Source of the DNA: Pelagibacteraceae bacterium
GTDB taxonomy: Bacteria; Pseudomonadota; Alphaproteobacteria; Pelagibacterales; Pelagibacteraceae
DNA length: 41,408 nucleotides
Direction of reading: 5' to 3'
Assembly: GCA_008638225.1 (NCBI GenBank)
Contig: VTPP01000010.1
Span: forward strand, 1-41,408
Shown: positions 8,980 through 16,569 of the stretch, piece by piece
Layout of the letters: every line of letters starts with the position of its first letter
Numbering within the stretch: position 1 is the first letter of the stretch
Notes under the pieces: generated by a model
What the model saw: only the letters and a program-made list of their open reading frames with translations
Databases searched by the model: none
What the model was told of the DNA's origin: nothing
Program-made: the position numbers and the translations under genes

Positions 8980-9991
8980 CTAAAGAATTTTTTTTGTATG
9001 CTTCAATAATTTTTGATACTAACGGATGTCTTTGAACGTCTGTAGCATCAAATTTAACAATTTTAATTTCTTCTATATTACTAAGTACGTTTGCTGAGTT
9101 CATAAGACCTGATACTTTAGAGCTCGGCAAATCAATTTGGGTGGGGTCGCCGTTCACAACCATCGTCGTATTTTTTCCAAGCCTTGTAAGAAACATCTTA
9201 ATTTGAGTTTCTGTTGCATTTTGCGCTTCATCCAAAATAACAAAAGAATCTTTCAAAGTTCTTCCTCTCATAAAAGCTAGTGGTGCTATTTCTATAGATC
9301 CATCTTCAATTTTTTTATTCATCTTATCATGACCGATTAATTCGCTAAGTGAATCATAAAGCGGAATAAGATAGGGATCTATTTTATCTTTTAAGTCTCC
9401 AGGTAAAAAACCAAGGCTTTCTCCTGCCTCTACAGCCGGTCTTGATAAAATTATTTTTTTAACCTCACCAGAAATTAACTTATTAACTGCAACAGCTACT
9501 GGTAAAAAGGTTTTTCCTGTTCCGGCTGGACCTATGGCGTATATAATATTATTTTTTTTTAAAATTTCTAAATATTTTTTTTGTTTTTCTGTCCTTGCAT
9601 ATACAGTTTTTTTTGGAGTTTTAATTCCAAAATCATCGTTTGAAATCTGGTCCTCTAATGCTAAATTTTCGTTATTCACATTATTCGTTTCAAAATTATA
9701 AACAGATATAATGTCATCATCTTCAAAATCATTTTTATCAAAAGATTTTTTTAATAACGTATTTATTACGTTAATAACTATTTCAGAGTCTTTTTGTTTA
9801 CCTTTTATTGTAATTAAATTACCTCTTAAATTAATTTGAGTTTTTGATATTTTTTCTAGTAAAGAAAAATTCTCATCGTGTGTTCCGCTAATTTTGGCAA
9901 GTGAGTGATTGTTTTTGATATGTATACTTACTACATCATTCTTTGAATCTAAAACCTGTAATAAGTCATTCGATACTGCCAATTTATTCAT
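8972..9991 (-). CDS. ybeZ: PhoH-family ATPase (YbeZ type)
   Basis: A 339-residue P-loop ATPase of the PhoH family. An N-terminal KH-like segment (about 1-85) is followed by the PhoH core with Walker A GPAGTGKT (residues 154-161), the SRPAVEAGESLGFLPGDL block, and Walker B FVILDEAQNA. The family is proposed to act on RNA, and YbeZ interacts with YbeY in other bacteria; the adjacent ybeY supports this here. The coding region abuts miaB with no spacer. PhoH would be an equally acceptable family name. Confidence 0.92.
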   Translation of the reverse strand: MNKLAVSNDLLQVLDSKNDVVSIHIKNNHSLAKISGTHDENFSLLEKISKTQINLRGNLITIKGKQKDSEIVINVINTLLKKSFDKNDFEDDDIISVYNFETNNVNNENLALEDQISNDDFGIKTPKKTVYARTEKQKKYLEILKKNNIIYAIGPAGTGKTFLPVAVAVNKLISGEVKKIILSRPAVEAGESLGFLPGDLKDKIDPYLIPLYDSLSELIGHDKMNKKIEDGSIEIAPLAFMRGRTLKDSFVILDEAQNATETQIKMFLTRLGKNTTMVVNGDPTQIDLPSSKVSGLMNSANVLSNIEEIKIVKFDATDVQRHPLVSKIIEAYKKNSLDV

Positions 9992-11305
9992 TTAGTTATT
10001 AATCATAGTTCCAAATAAATTATTTTTTGTACAAGAATTAATGAACACTTCCGCCTCTGTTCCGGGAAAAGATTTAGTTCCTTCAATAAATACTGCTTGC
10101 ATATACTCATTTCTACCAAACAGTTGATTACCTTTTTTTGTTATATTTTCTAATAGCACTTTTGTTTTTGTATTAATTTTACTTTCATTAAACTTCATTT
10201 GCAAATTAAAGAGTTTGTTCTGCAAAATTTCTAGTCTTGTTTTTGCTATTTCTTTAGGTATTTGTTGATAATCAACTGCTGGCGTTCCTGGCCTTTGGCT
10301 ATAAATAAACGAATAGGAATTAGAAAATTTTACAGTTTCTACTAAATCCAACGTATCTTTAAAATCTTCATCAGTCTCTCCTGGATATCCTACGATAAAA
10401 TCACTTGAAAATTCCATATTTTTTCTGACTTTTTTAAATTTATAAATAAGTTCTAAATAAAATTCTCTGGAATGTTTTCTATTCATCAAATCTAGAATTT
10501 TATTAGACCCAGATTGGACGGGTAAGTGCAGTTGTGGCATTAATTTTTCTTCGTCTCTAAAAATATTAATTAAGTCTTCGTCAAAATCATTTGGGTGAGA
10601 AGTAGTAAATCTAATTCTTTTTAAATCCTGAATTGGAGAAATTTTTTTAATCAAGGAAGCAAGATTTATTTTTTCATGTAAATAACCACTTACATTTTGA
10701 CCAAGAAGTGTAATTTCTCTAGCTCCATTATTAACTAGAGTTTTAATTTCGTTAATTATTTGATCTGGATGTCTAGAAAATTCTGGACCTCTTGTGTATG
10801 GGACAACACAAAATTTACAAAATTTATCACAACCTTCTTGAATAGTAATAAAAGAAGAAACTTTAGATGATAAGTTTTTATAGTGCTCTAATGAATCAAA
10901 TTTTTCAGATACATTCAAATCTGTATTAAAAGTTTTTTTTTGTCCTTCTAAATGGTTTTTTATTAAATTTGGCAAAGTATGATAGGCTTGCGGTCCCACA
11001 ACAATATCTACAAAATCACTTTTTTCAAATACTATTGAAGACTCTGCTTGTGCGACACATCCTGCTAATACAAAAATTGGCTTTTTACTTTTGCCTCTTA
11101 AAATTTTTTTAATTTTTCCAATATCTGAATAAACTTTTTGGGTAGCCTTTTCTCTTATGTGGCAAGTATTAAATATAAAACAATCAGCGGACTCTATTTC
11201 ACTCACTTTTGTAAAATCAATAGAAGACATTAAATCAGAAATACGATTAGAGTCGTATTCATTCATTTGACATCCGAAAGTTTTTATAAAAAAATTTTTA
11301 GACAA
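9992..11305 (-). CDS. miaB: tRNA-2-methylthio-N6-dimethylallyladenosine synthase MiaB
   Basis: MiaB is a radical-SAM enzyme that methylthiolates i6A37 in tRNAs. Three cysteines for the auxiliary 4Fe-4S cluster are seen at Cys12, Cys48 and Cys83, and the radical-SAM triad is Cys159, Cys163 and Cys166 (CDKFCKFC). PYTRGPEFSR follows the triad, and a C-terminal TRAM domain (KTKVLLENITKKGNQLFGR) is present. The 437-residue length is normal. Initiation appears to be at TTG 11305-11303, directly after the fur stop. No ATG exists nearby upstream, and the next residues SKNFFIKTFGCQMN are the expected N-terminus. Confidence 0.94.
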   Translation of the reverse strand: MSKNFFIKTFGCQMNEYDSNRISDLMSSIDFTKVSEIESADCFIFNTCHIREKATQKVYSDIGKIKKILRGKSKKPIFVLAGCVAQAESSIVFEKSDFVDIVVGPQAYHTLPNLIKNHLEGQKKTFNTDLNVSEKFDSLEHYKNLSSKVSSFITIQEGCDKFCKFCVVPYTRGPEFSRHPDQIINEIKTLVNNGAREITLLGQNVSGYLHEKINLASLIKKISPIQDLKRIRFTTSHPNDFDEDLINIFRDEEKLMPQLHLPVQSGSNKILDLMNRKHSREFYLELIYKFKKVRKNMEFSSDFIVGYPGETDEDFKDTLDLVETVKFSNSYSFIYSQRPGTPAVDYQQIPKEIAKTRLEILQNKLFNLQMKFNESKINTKTKVLLENITKKGNQLFGRNEYMQAVFIEGTKSFPGTEAEVFINSCTKNNLFGTMINN

Positions 11306-11746
11306 TTATTTTTTTTTTTTGCAATATAACTCAAGTCTATGATCGACAAGATCAAAACCAAGCCTACTAGCAATTTTTCTTTTAAGTTTTTCAATTTCCT
11401 CATCAACAAACTCTATAATTTCCCCTGAATTCACATCTATTAAATGATCATGATGAGTTTCTGTAACTGCTTCATACCTTGACTTTCCAGCTTTAAACTC
11501 GTGCTTATCAATAATATTTGCTTCTTCTAGTAATTTTACGGTTCGATACACAGTCGCGATACTAATTTTTTTATCAATAGTAATGGCTCTTTTATGCAAC
11601 TCATCAACATCTGGATGAAATTTTGTATCTGCGATCGTTTCTTCTAATAGTTTTACTATTACTTTTCTTTGGTCGGTTAGCCTAAGGCCTTTGTTGATAC
11701 ATTTTTGCTCTAAATTAACCGCGAATGGAGAAGTTTTATTTAGCAT
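11306..11746 (-). CDS. fur: Fur-family metal-responsive regulator
   Basis: A 146-residue Fur-family repressor. The N-terminal winged helix (LTDQRKVIVKLLEE ... ISIATVYRTVKLLEEANII) is followed by the metal-binding segment with HHDHLID (about residue 100) and a C-terminal dimerisation region. The usual CxxC zinc motif after HHDH is absent (LIDVNSGEIIEF), as in many alphaproteobacterial Fur/Mur proteins, so the metal sensed (Fe or Mn) is unclear. It overlaps tsaB by 11 bases, with miaB directly downstream. The gene ends in twelve As encoding four lysines (11320-11309), so any slippage would only change the extreme C-terminus. Confidence 0.9.
   Translation of the reverse strand: MLNKTSPFAVNLEQKCINKGLRLTDQRKVIVKLLEETIADTKFHPDVDELHKRAITIDKKISIATVYRTVKLLEEANIIDKHEFKAGKSRYEAVTETHHDHLIDVNSGEIIEFVDEEIEKLKRKIASRLGFDLVDHRLELYCKKKK
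11309..11320 (-). repeat. A12 homopolymer at the 3' end of fur
   Basis: Twelve consecutive As on the coding strand encode the last four lysines of the Fur protein immediately before its TAA stop. It is the longest single-base run noticed in the window. The reading frame is intact. A gain or loss of one base would move the stop and could extend the protein into the miaB start region. Confidence 0.85.
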
Positions 11747-12314
11747 GTAATAAATTCATCTCGTACATTGGATTTAAATCTTTTTTATAAAAAAGTTTTT
11801 TTTGAATAAGGGTTTCAACTTCTTTAAAACCATAAACAAAGGGAACTATATTTTTTTTAAAAATACCATTGTATTCGTAATTAGAAACAACTTTATTATT
11901 ACTTACTATTCTATCAAATTCATCCATTTTAATCTCTTTGAACCTAGATTGTAAGTTTAAAAACTTTTTGTTGAAATACATAATCATATAAGCTGCGATT
12001 TTTTTATTTGTTTTAACAATACCCCACAAATCATCATTACAAAATCCTACAATTTTAATCGATTTAATAAGAGACAAAACCTTCAAACAAGATAAAATAT
12101 TACGAATACCCACAAAGCTTCCGGGCCCAAGGTTGACAAGTAACAATCTTGCTTCATCAAGGTTGATATCATTTTCTTTTAATATTTTACTAAAATCTTT
12201 TGAAAAATTATCACTTTTTAAATAATTTTTAATCTTAATAGTTTTCTTTTTGTTAATATTTGAGGTGATTATTAATGAATTAAGAGTAGAATCCACCGAT
12301 ATAAATTTTAACAT
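11736..12314 (-). CDS. tsaB: tRNA threonylcarbamoyladenosine biosynthesis protein TsaB
   Basis: TsaB is the non-catalytic partner of TsaD in making t6A37 in tRNA. The 192-residue product starts MLKFISVDSTLNS, the family's ASKHA-fold opening, and contains LVNLGPGSFVGIRNILS (family GPGSFTGLR) around residue 58-72. It ends with NPMYEMNLLHAK, resembling the usual PxY-R end. It is short and diverged after the first half. rimI, often next to tsaB, is not here. Its ATG (12314-12312) overlaps the start codon of the divergent gene at 12313. It overlaps fur by 11 bases. Confidence 0.85.
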   Translation of the reverse strand: MLKFISVDSTLNSLIITSNINKKKTIKIKNYLKSDNFSKDFSKILKENDINLDEARLLLVNLGPGSFVGIRNILSCLKVLSLIKSIKIVGFCNDDLWGIVKTNKKIAAYMIMYFNKKFLNLQSRFKEIKMDEFDRIVSNNKVVSNYEYNGIFKKNIVPFVYGFKEVETLIQKKLFYKKDLNPMYEMNLLHAK

Positions 12315-13344
12315 GACTTTAAAAAAATATTATTTCTATATCTTATTTTTACTTTTTTTATTGCCTACTAAAAGCTTTGCAGAAAATTTAAAAGAAAAAG
12401 GCATTATATCATTAATGTATCATAGATTTGAAGAAAACAAATATCCGACAACTAATATAAAAACAAATGACTTTAAAAAGCAAATTGAGCTCATAAAAGA
12501 TGCAAAACTTGAATTTATAGGAGTTGATCAACTCTTAAAAATCTTAGTAGACAAAGAGCCATATGCAAATAAAAAGATTTTATTAACTGTCGACGATGCT
12601 TTTGAATCTTTTTACAAAAATGCGTGGCCAATTTTAAAAGATAAAAAAATTCCATTTATTCTTTTTGTTAGTACTCGAGAAGTTAATGCAAAACATCCCA
12701 ATTATATGACGTGGGATCAAATTCGAGAAATACACCAATCTAAAATTGGTACTATAGGTGGCCACAGTTTTAGTCATGAATATTTGGTTGATTTTACAAA
12801 AGATGATGTAATTAAAGATATTCAAAAATCCCACGATGATTACATAAAAGAACTAGGAAGTGTTCCTAAAATATTTTCATATCCCTTTGGCGAATATAGT
12901 AATGAAATAAAAAAAATTGTTGTTGATTTTGGTTATAAGTTGGCATTTGGACAACACTCAGGGGTTGTTCACCAAAATGAAGATATGTTTGAGCTTCCAA
13001 GATTTCCAATCAATGAGGCTTATGGAAAAATAGATAGATTTAATTTTTTACTAAATACAAGTCCTTTGCCGCACAAGTTTTACAAACCTGAAGAAAAATT
13101 ACTTTCGAGCAACAATCCTCCAAATATAGAAATTGAATTTTTAATGAACGTTAAAAATATAAATTGTTTTAGCAATGAAGGTGATCAATGGGGCCCAAGT
13201 GAAGTAACTTTTTTAGAAGATAATTGGATTAGAATTATTTTAAAGAAAAAATTTGAATCAAGAAGAGGAAAGTTTAATTGCACTATGCGATTAAGCGACG
13301 GCAGTTGGGGTTGGTTTGGAAGGCAGTTTGTTATTAATAATTAA
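12313..13344 (+). CDS. secreted polysaccharide deacetylase (NodB-domain) protein
   Basis: A 343-residue exported protein. A signal peptide (KKYYFYILFLLFLLPTKSFA, cleavage probably after SFA) is followed by a NodB-type deacetylase domain. ISLMYHRFE opens it, the metal/catalytic aspartate pair is in LTVDDAF (about residue 91-97), and the zinc-binding H-x3-H is in GGHSFSHEYL. A C-terminal beta-rich region of about 80 residues with two cysteines follows. The family removes acetyl or formyl groups from polysaccharides or peptidoglycan; the substrate is unknown. The start is at ATG 12313 because the signal peptide begins there; an upstream frame to 12250 lies inside tsaB. It converges with the glucosaminidase gene, sharing TTAA at the stops. 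Confidence 0.85.
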   Translation: MTLKKYYFYILFLLFLLPTKSFAENLKEKGIISLMYHRFEENKYPTTNIKTNDFKKQIELIKDAKLEFIGVDQLLKILVDKEPYANKKILLTVDDAFESFYKNAWPILKDKKIPFILFVSTREVNAKHPNYMTWDQIREIHQSKIGTIGGHSFSHEYLVDFTKDDVIKDIQKSHDDYIKELGSVPKIFSYPFGEYSNEIKKIVVDFGYKLAFGQHSGVVHQNEDMFELPRFPINEAYGKIDRFNFLLNTSPLPHKFYKPEEKLLSSNNPPNIEIEFLMNVKNINCFSNEGDQWGPSEVTFLEDNWIRIILKKKFESRRGKFNCTMRLSDGSWGWFGRQFVINN

Positions 13345-14486
13345 ACAACGTTAGGTTTTTTCTTTCTAGACAAAACTGAATCATCAAAATCAGTTAAAGA
13401 ATTTTGTTCAATAATTTTTTTTAATCTGTACGAATACTCGTAGCCAATTTCAGAATATTTGTCCAAATATTTAGTCAATTCTAGTCCTAAAATTTTATTA
13501 TTATTTTTTCTTTGCATAGCTCTAGTTTCTCTAAATTCTTGATAATTAGAATGAGTATTTAAATTCCATTTGTATGAGGAAACAGATGCTCTTATGATTT
13601 TAAAACTTGTTACCTCAAAATTGGCTTCTTCATCTCTATCATTGGGAATTATACCTTTTCCCTTTTTCCATGTTCTGGCGCCATAAAGCGAGTTACCCTC
13701 TAATGCAAATCTAGATGTACCCCAGCCACTTTCATAAGCCGCTTGAGCCAAGGCGATAGAGGGAGGAATAATATCCATTCTTATTTTTAATTCTTCAATA
13801 CTTTTGTCTGTTATTTTGTATTGAATGAATTTTTCATTGAGCCACTGCTGCTCAATTTCGTTTAAGGTTTTTTCTCTTAATATTTGGCTTAGATATTCTC
13901 TGTCTTGAGTTATTTTCTCATTTTCGTAGAGAATTATAGGTAAAATGACTTTTATAAATAATCTTTTTCTATCAGCTATATTATCTATTTGGGCTATGCC
14001 CGTGGGCAATTTTGACAAAAATATTGGCTCAACTGCTTTTCCATCACGTATATCTTTTAAATTATAATTTTCTTCCTCAAATAAACTTATTATTGTTCTT
14101 GCATCAATGTTATTTCCAAAACCAAGCATTTGCTTGTCTGAAAACTCAGATGGCTTTTCTATTGGTGCCTGAATTCTTGGCGTTTTGTTAAAATTTAATA
14201 AATTTTGATCAATAGCAAGAACGTCGTCTTTTGAATAATTATTCACAATCAGAGCTTTGTCTCCAGCAATTTTTGCATAATTTGTATTATTAAAACTAGG
14301 ACGAAAAAGAATTGCAAAAAGAACCAAAGCAATAACTCCTCCTTTTGCGTAAGGCAAATTATAATGCTTTCGTAAGTGATTATCTAATTTTTTTGGAGAT
14401 TTTCCGAGAACGTAGGTGTTAAATTTATAAAAAATGTCAATAAACCTAATAAACTTTATAAAATTAATTTTTATAACTTTAAACAT
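13341..14486 (-). CDS. membrane-anchored glucosaminidase (Bax-like)
   Basis: A 381-residue protein with one predicted membrane segment (about residues 48-62, GGVIALVLFAILF) after a basic cytoplasmic N-terminus, then a periplasmic region. The C-terminal glucosaminidase domain contains IPPSIALAQAAYESGWGTS (Glu252 as the probable catalytic acid) and FALEGNSLYGARTW. This resembles the Bax proteins and the FlgJ C-terminal domain, which cleave between N-acetylglucosamine and N-acetylmuramic acid. It is probably a peptidoglycan hydrolase, and its neighbour (12313-13344) is a polysaccharide deacetylase. No flagellar genes are present, so a FlgJ role is unlikely. Confidence 0.85.
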   Translation of the reverse strand: MFKVIKINFIKFIRFIDIFYKFNTYVLGKSPKKLDNHLRKHYNLPYAKGGVIALVLFAILFRPSFNNTNYAKIAGDKALIVNNYSKDDVLAIDQNLLNFNKTPRIQAPIEKPSEFSDKQMLGFGNNIDARTIISLFEEENYNLKDIRDGKAVEPIFLSKLPTGIAQIDNIADRKRLFIKVILPIILYENEKITQDREYLSQILREKTLNEIEQQWLNEKFIQYKITDKSIEELKIRMDIIPPSIALAQAAYESGWGTSRFALEGNSLYGARTWKKGKGIIPNDRDEEANFEVTSFKIIRASVSSYKWNLNTHSNYQEFRETRAMQRKNNNKILGLELTKYLDKYSEIGYEYSYRLKKIIEQNSLTDFDDSVLSRKKKPNVV

Positions 14487-14503
14487 ACTTTAAATTTTTA
14501 AAT

Positions 14504-15043
14504 TTATTCTAAATTTACCGCTGTAACAGAATGTACTTCTGGAACATAGTGTTTGATCATACGTTCAACCCCTTGTTTTAAAGTAACAACTGAACTTGGG
14601 CAACCAGCACAACTACCTTTTAACATAACTTCTGCTACTCCATTTTTGTAAGATTTTAACTGAATGTCTCCTCCATCTCTTGCAACTGCAGGTCTAATTT
14701 TTTCATTCAACACCTCTTCTATTTTTTGAGAAATATCGTCTTTAAAATTTGTAGTTTTTTCAAATGAAAATGGTTTAAAATTAGTTCCAATTTCTTCTGC
14801 CAAGATATTAAGGATATCTTCTTTAATTTCATTCCAATTCTTATTCTGAGATTTTTTGATAGTTATAAAATTTGTGTCGATATAAATTAATTCAGATAAA
14901 TTTGCTGAAAATAATTTTTCTGCAAATTTAATTCCAGAGCACTCATCTAATGATTTTATTTCTTTTGATCCACTAGATACTAAGTCGAATTCAAATACAA
15001 ATTTTTTGGACTCTGGGTTTGGGGTATCTGTTACATTAATCAT
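14504..15043 (-). CDS. nfu: Fe-S cluster carrier NfuA-type protein
   Basis: A 179-residue Fe-S carrier. It has an N-terminal Nfu/HIRIP5 domain (about 1-87, starting MINVTDTPNPESKKFVFEF) and a C-terminal NifU domain (about 105-175). The latter contains RPAVARDGGDIQL and the cluster-binding pair Cys145/Cys148 in GSCAGCPSS. The two-domain layout is the alphaproteobacterial and mitochondrial type. It would pass 4Fe-4S clusters to client enzymes such as MiaB and endonuclease III, both in this window. A 63-base gap separates it from the upstream Usp gene. Confidence 0.92.
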   Translation of the reverse strand: MINVTDTPNPESKKFVFEFDLVSSGSKEIKSLDECSGIKFAEKLFSANLSELIYIDTNFITIKKSQNKNWNEIKEDILNILAEEIGTNFKPFSFEKTTNFKDDISQKIEEVLNEKIRPAVARDGGDIQLKSYKNGVAEVMLKGSCAGCPSSVVTLKQGVERMIKHYVPEVHSVTAVNLE

Positions 15044-15106
15044 GAATTTAAATAATTCTATATCTAATCACTTTAACCCAATTAAAATTCAATTGAAACT
15101 TAGTAA

Positions 15107-15568
15107 TTAAGCAATTAAATCAATATCTTTTTCCTTAAGAGAACCGGGCACAATGACAATAGGTATGGTTAAATCTTTGATTTTTTTTCCCGTTAAAGCT
15201 TTAATTAATGGCCCAGGATCTTCGCTATTTGGTGTAGAAGCTAAAACAAGGAATCGAATATTTTGATCTTCTTTAATTAGTTTTAACAATTCATCGGCTC
15301 GATCTCCAATTTTTATAATGATTTCACATTCTATATTAAATCGAGATTTAATTTTTTGAGACCAAATTCTACAAAGTTTTTTTGCTTCACTTGTCTCTTC
15401 TTGTTCAATTAAATTTTCTATTCTTGCCCACTGCGCATTAATTGCTGGATCAACAATATATAATAAAGATAGTTGTCCATCAGTATGAATGGCTCTATTA
15501 GCTGCAAAGTAGACTGCGTTTTCAAATTCTTTACTCTCATCAACCACTATTAAGAATTTTTTTTTCAT
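15107..15568 (-). CDS. universal stress protein (UspA family)
   Basis: A 153-residue protein with the UspA alpha/beta fold. It opens with MKKKFLIVVDESKEFENAVYFAANRA, and the C-terminal part is FLVLASTPNSEDPGPLIKALTGKKIKDLTIPIVIVPG. The glycine-rich ATP-binding motif of the ATP-binding Usp subgroup (G-x2-G-x9-G-S/T) is not clearly present, so nucleotide binding is doubtful. The start codon overlaps the trpS stop as ATGA, suggesting co-expression with trpS and murJ. Function is unknown beyond the family. Confidence 0.8.
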   Translation of the reverse strand: MKKKFLIVVDESKEFENAVYFAANRAIHTDGQLSLLYIVDPAINAQWARIENLIEQEETSEAKKLCRIWSQKIKSRFNIECEIIIKIGDRADELLKLIKEDQNIRFLVLASTPNSEDPGPLIKALTGKKIKDLTIPIVIVPGSLKEKDIDLIA

Positions 15569-16569
15569 TTTGCTAATCCTACTATTTCTTTTATCTCTTT
15601 TAAATTCTTGTTTGCAACTAAATTTGCTTTCATTTTTCCATTTTCAAGAATTTTAATTAAGAAATCTTTATTAGATTTTAATTTTTTAATCTCTTTTCCA
15701 ATAGGTAATATTTTTTCTATCAATAAAGCACTTAATTCTTTTTTAAAATCAGAAAATATTTTTCCCTCCCATTCTAGAACAACTTCTTTTATTTTTTTAT
15801 TTGATAAAGCAGAAAAAATATTGATTAAATTTCTAGCTTCTGGTCTTTCTGCTCCAGTAATGATGTTTAGGCCGATAGGCTCACTATCTGTTTTTGCTTT
15901 TTGTATTTTTTTAATAATTAAATCTTCGTCATCTGTTAAGTTAATTCTCGACAAATCTGATTCTTCAGATTTGCTCATTTTTTGCAAACCATTTCGCAAA
16001 CTCATAACTCTAGAAATATCTTCAGAGATAATTGGCTCTGGCATTGTAAAGAAGTTTTTTGCATTAAAATCATTATTAAATTTAATCGCTATATCTCTAC
16101 ATAATTCTAAATGCTGTTTTTGGTCATCACCCACAGGAACGTGGGTTGCTTTATACATAAGGATATCTGCGGCCATCAATACTGGGTAAGTATACAGTCC
16201 GACACTTGCTTTTTCTTTGTTACTTCCAGCTTTTTCTTTGAATTGTGTCATTCGGTTAAGCCATCCTATTCTTGCAACACAATTAAAAATCCAAGCTAAT
16301 TCGGCATGTGCTCCAACAGACGATTGAACAAATATAGTATTAGTATCTGGATCAATTCCTGAAGCTAAAAGAGCGGATGCCGTTTCTAATACATTTTGAC
16401 GTAAAATATCCGGATCATGATTAACTGTAATTGCATGCATATCGGCTAACATGAAAAAACATTCAAATTTTTTTTGTAATAATACAAAATTATTTATAGC
16501 TCCTAAGTAATTTCCAAGATGCAAATTACCCGTTGGCTGGATACCAGATAGTATTCTATTTTGATTCAT
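15565..16569 (-). CDS. trpS: tryptophanyl-tRNA synthetase
   Basis: Class I aminoacyl-tRNA synthetase charging tRNA-Trp. The HIGH-type motif is GNLHLGNYLG near residue 14-23, preceded by LSGIQPTG, and the KMSKS loop is intact (LQKMSKSEESD, about residue 198). The start is set at MNQNRILSGIQPTG (16569), because the longer frame to 16626 adds 19 residues that overlap murJ and do not match the family. The resulting 334 residues is the normal length. It overlaps murJ by 14 bases upstream and the Usp gene by 4 bases downstream. Confidence 0.96.
   Translation of the reverse strand: MNQNRILSGIQPTGNLHLGNYLGAINNFVLLQKKFECFFMLADMHAITVNHDPDILRQNVLETASALLASGIDPDTNTIFVQSSVGAHAELAWIFNCVARIGWLNRMTQFKEKAGSNKEKASVGLYTYPVLMAADILMYKATHVPVGDDQKQHLELCRDIAIKFNNDFNAKNFFTMPEPIISEDISRVMSLRNGLQKMSKSEESDLSRINLTDDEDLIIKKIQKAKTDSEPIGLNIITGAERPEARNLINIFSALSNKKIKEVVLEWEGKIFSDFKKELSALLIEKILPIGKEIKKLKSNKDFLIKILENGKMKANLVANKNLKEIKEIVGLAK

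Noticed and set aside
15044-15106. Promoter or operator in the 63-base gap before nfu
   Set aside because: Several weak TTGAAT/TATAGA-like hexamers occur but none with convincing spacing; no palindrome worth naming.
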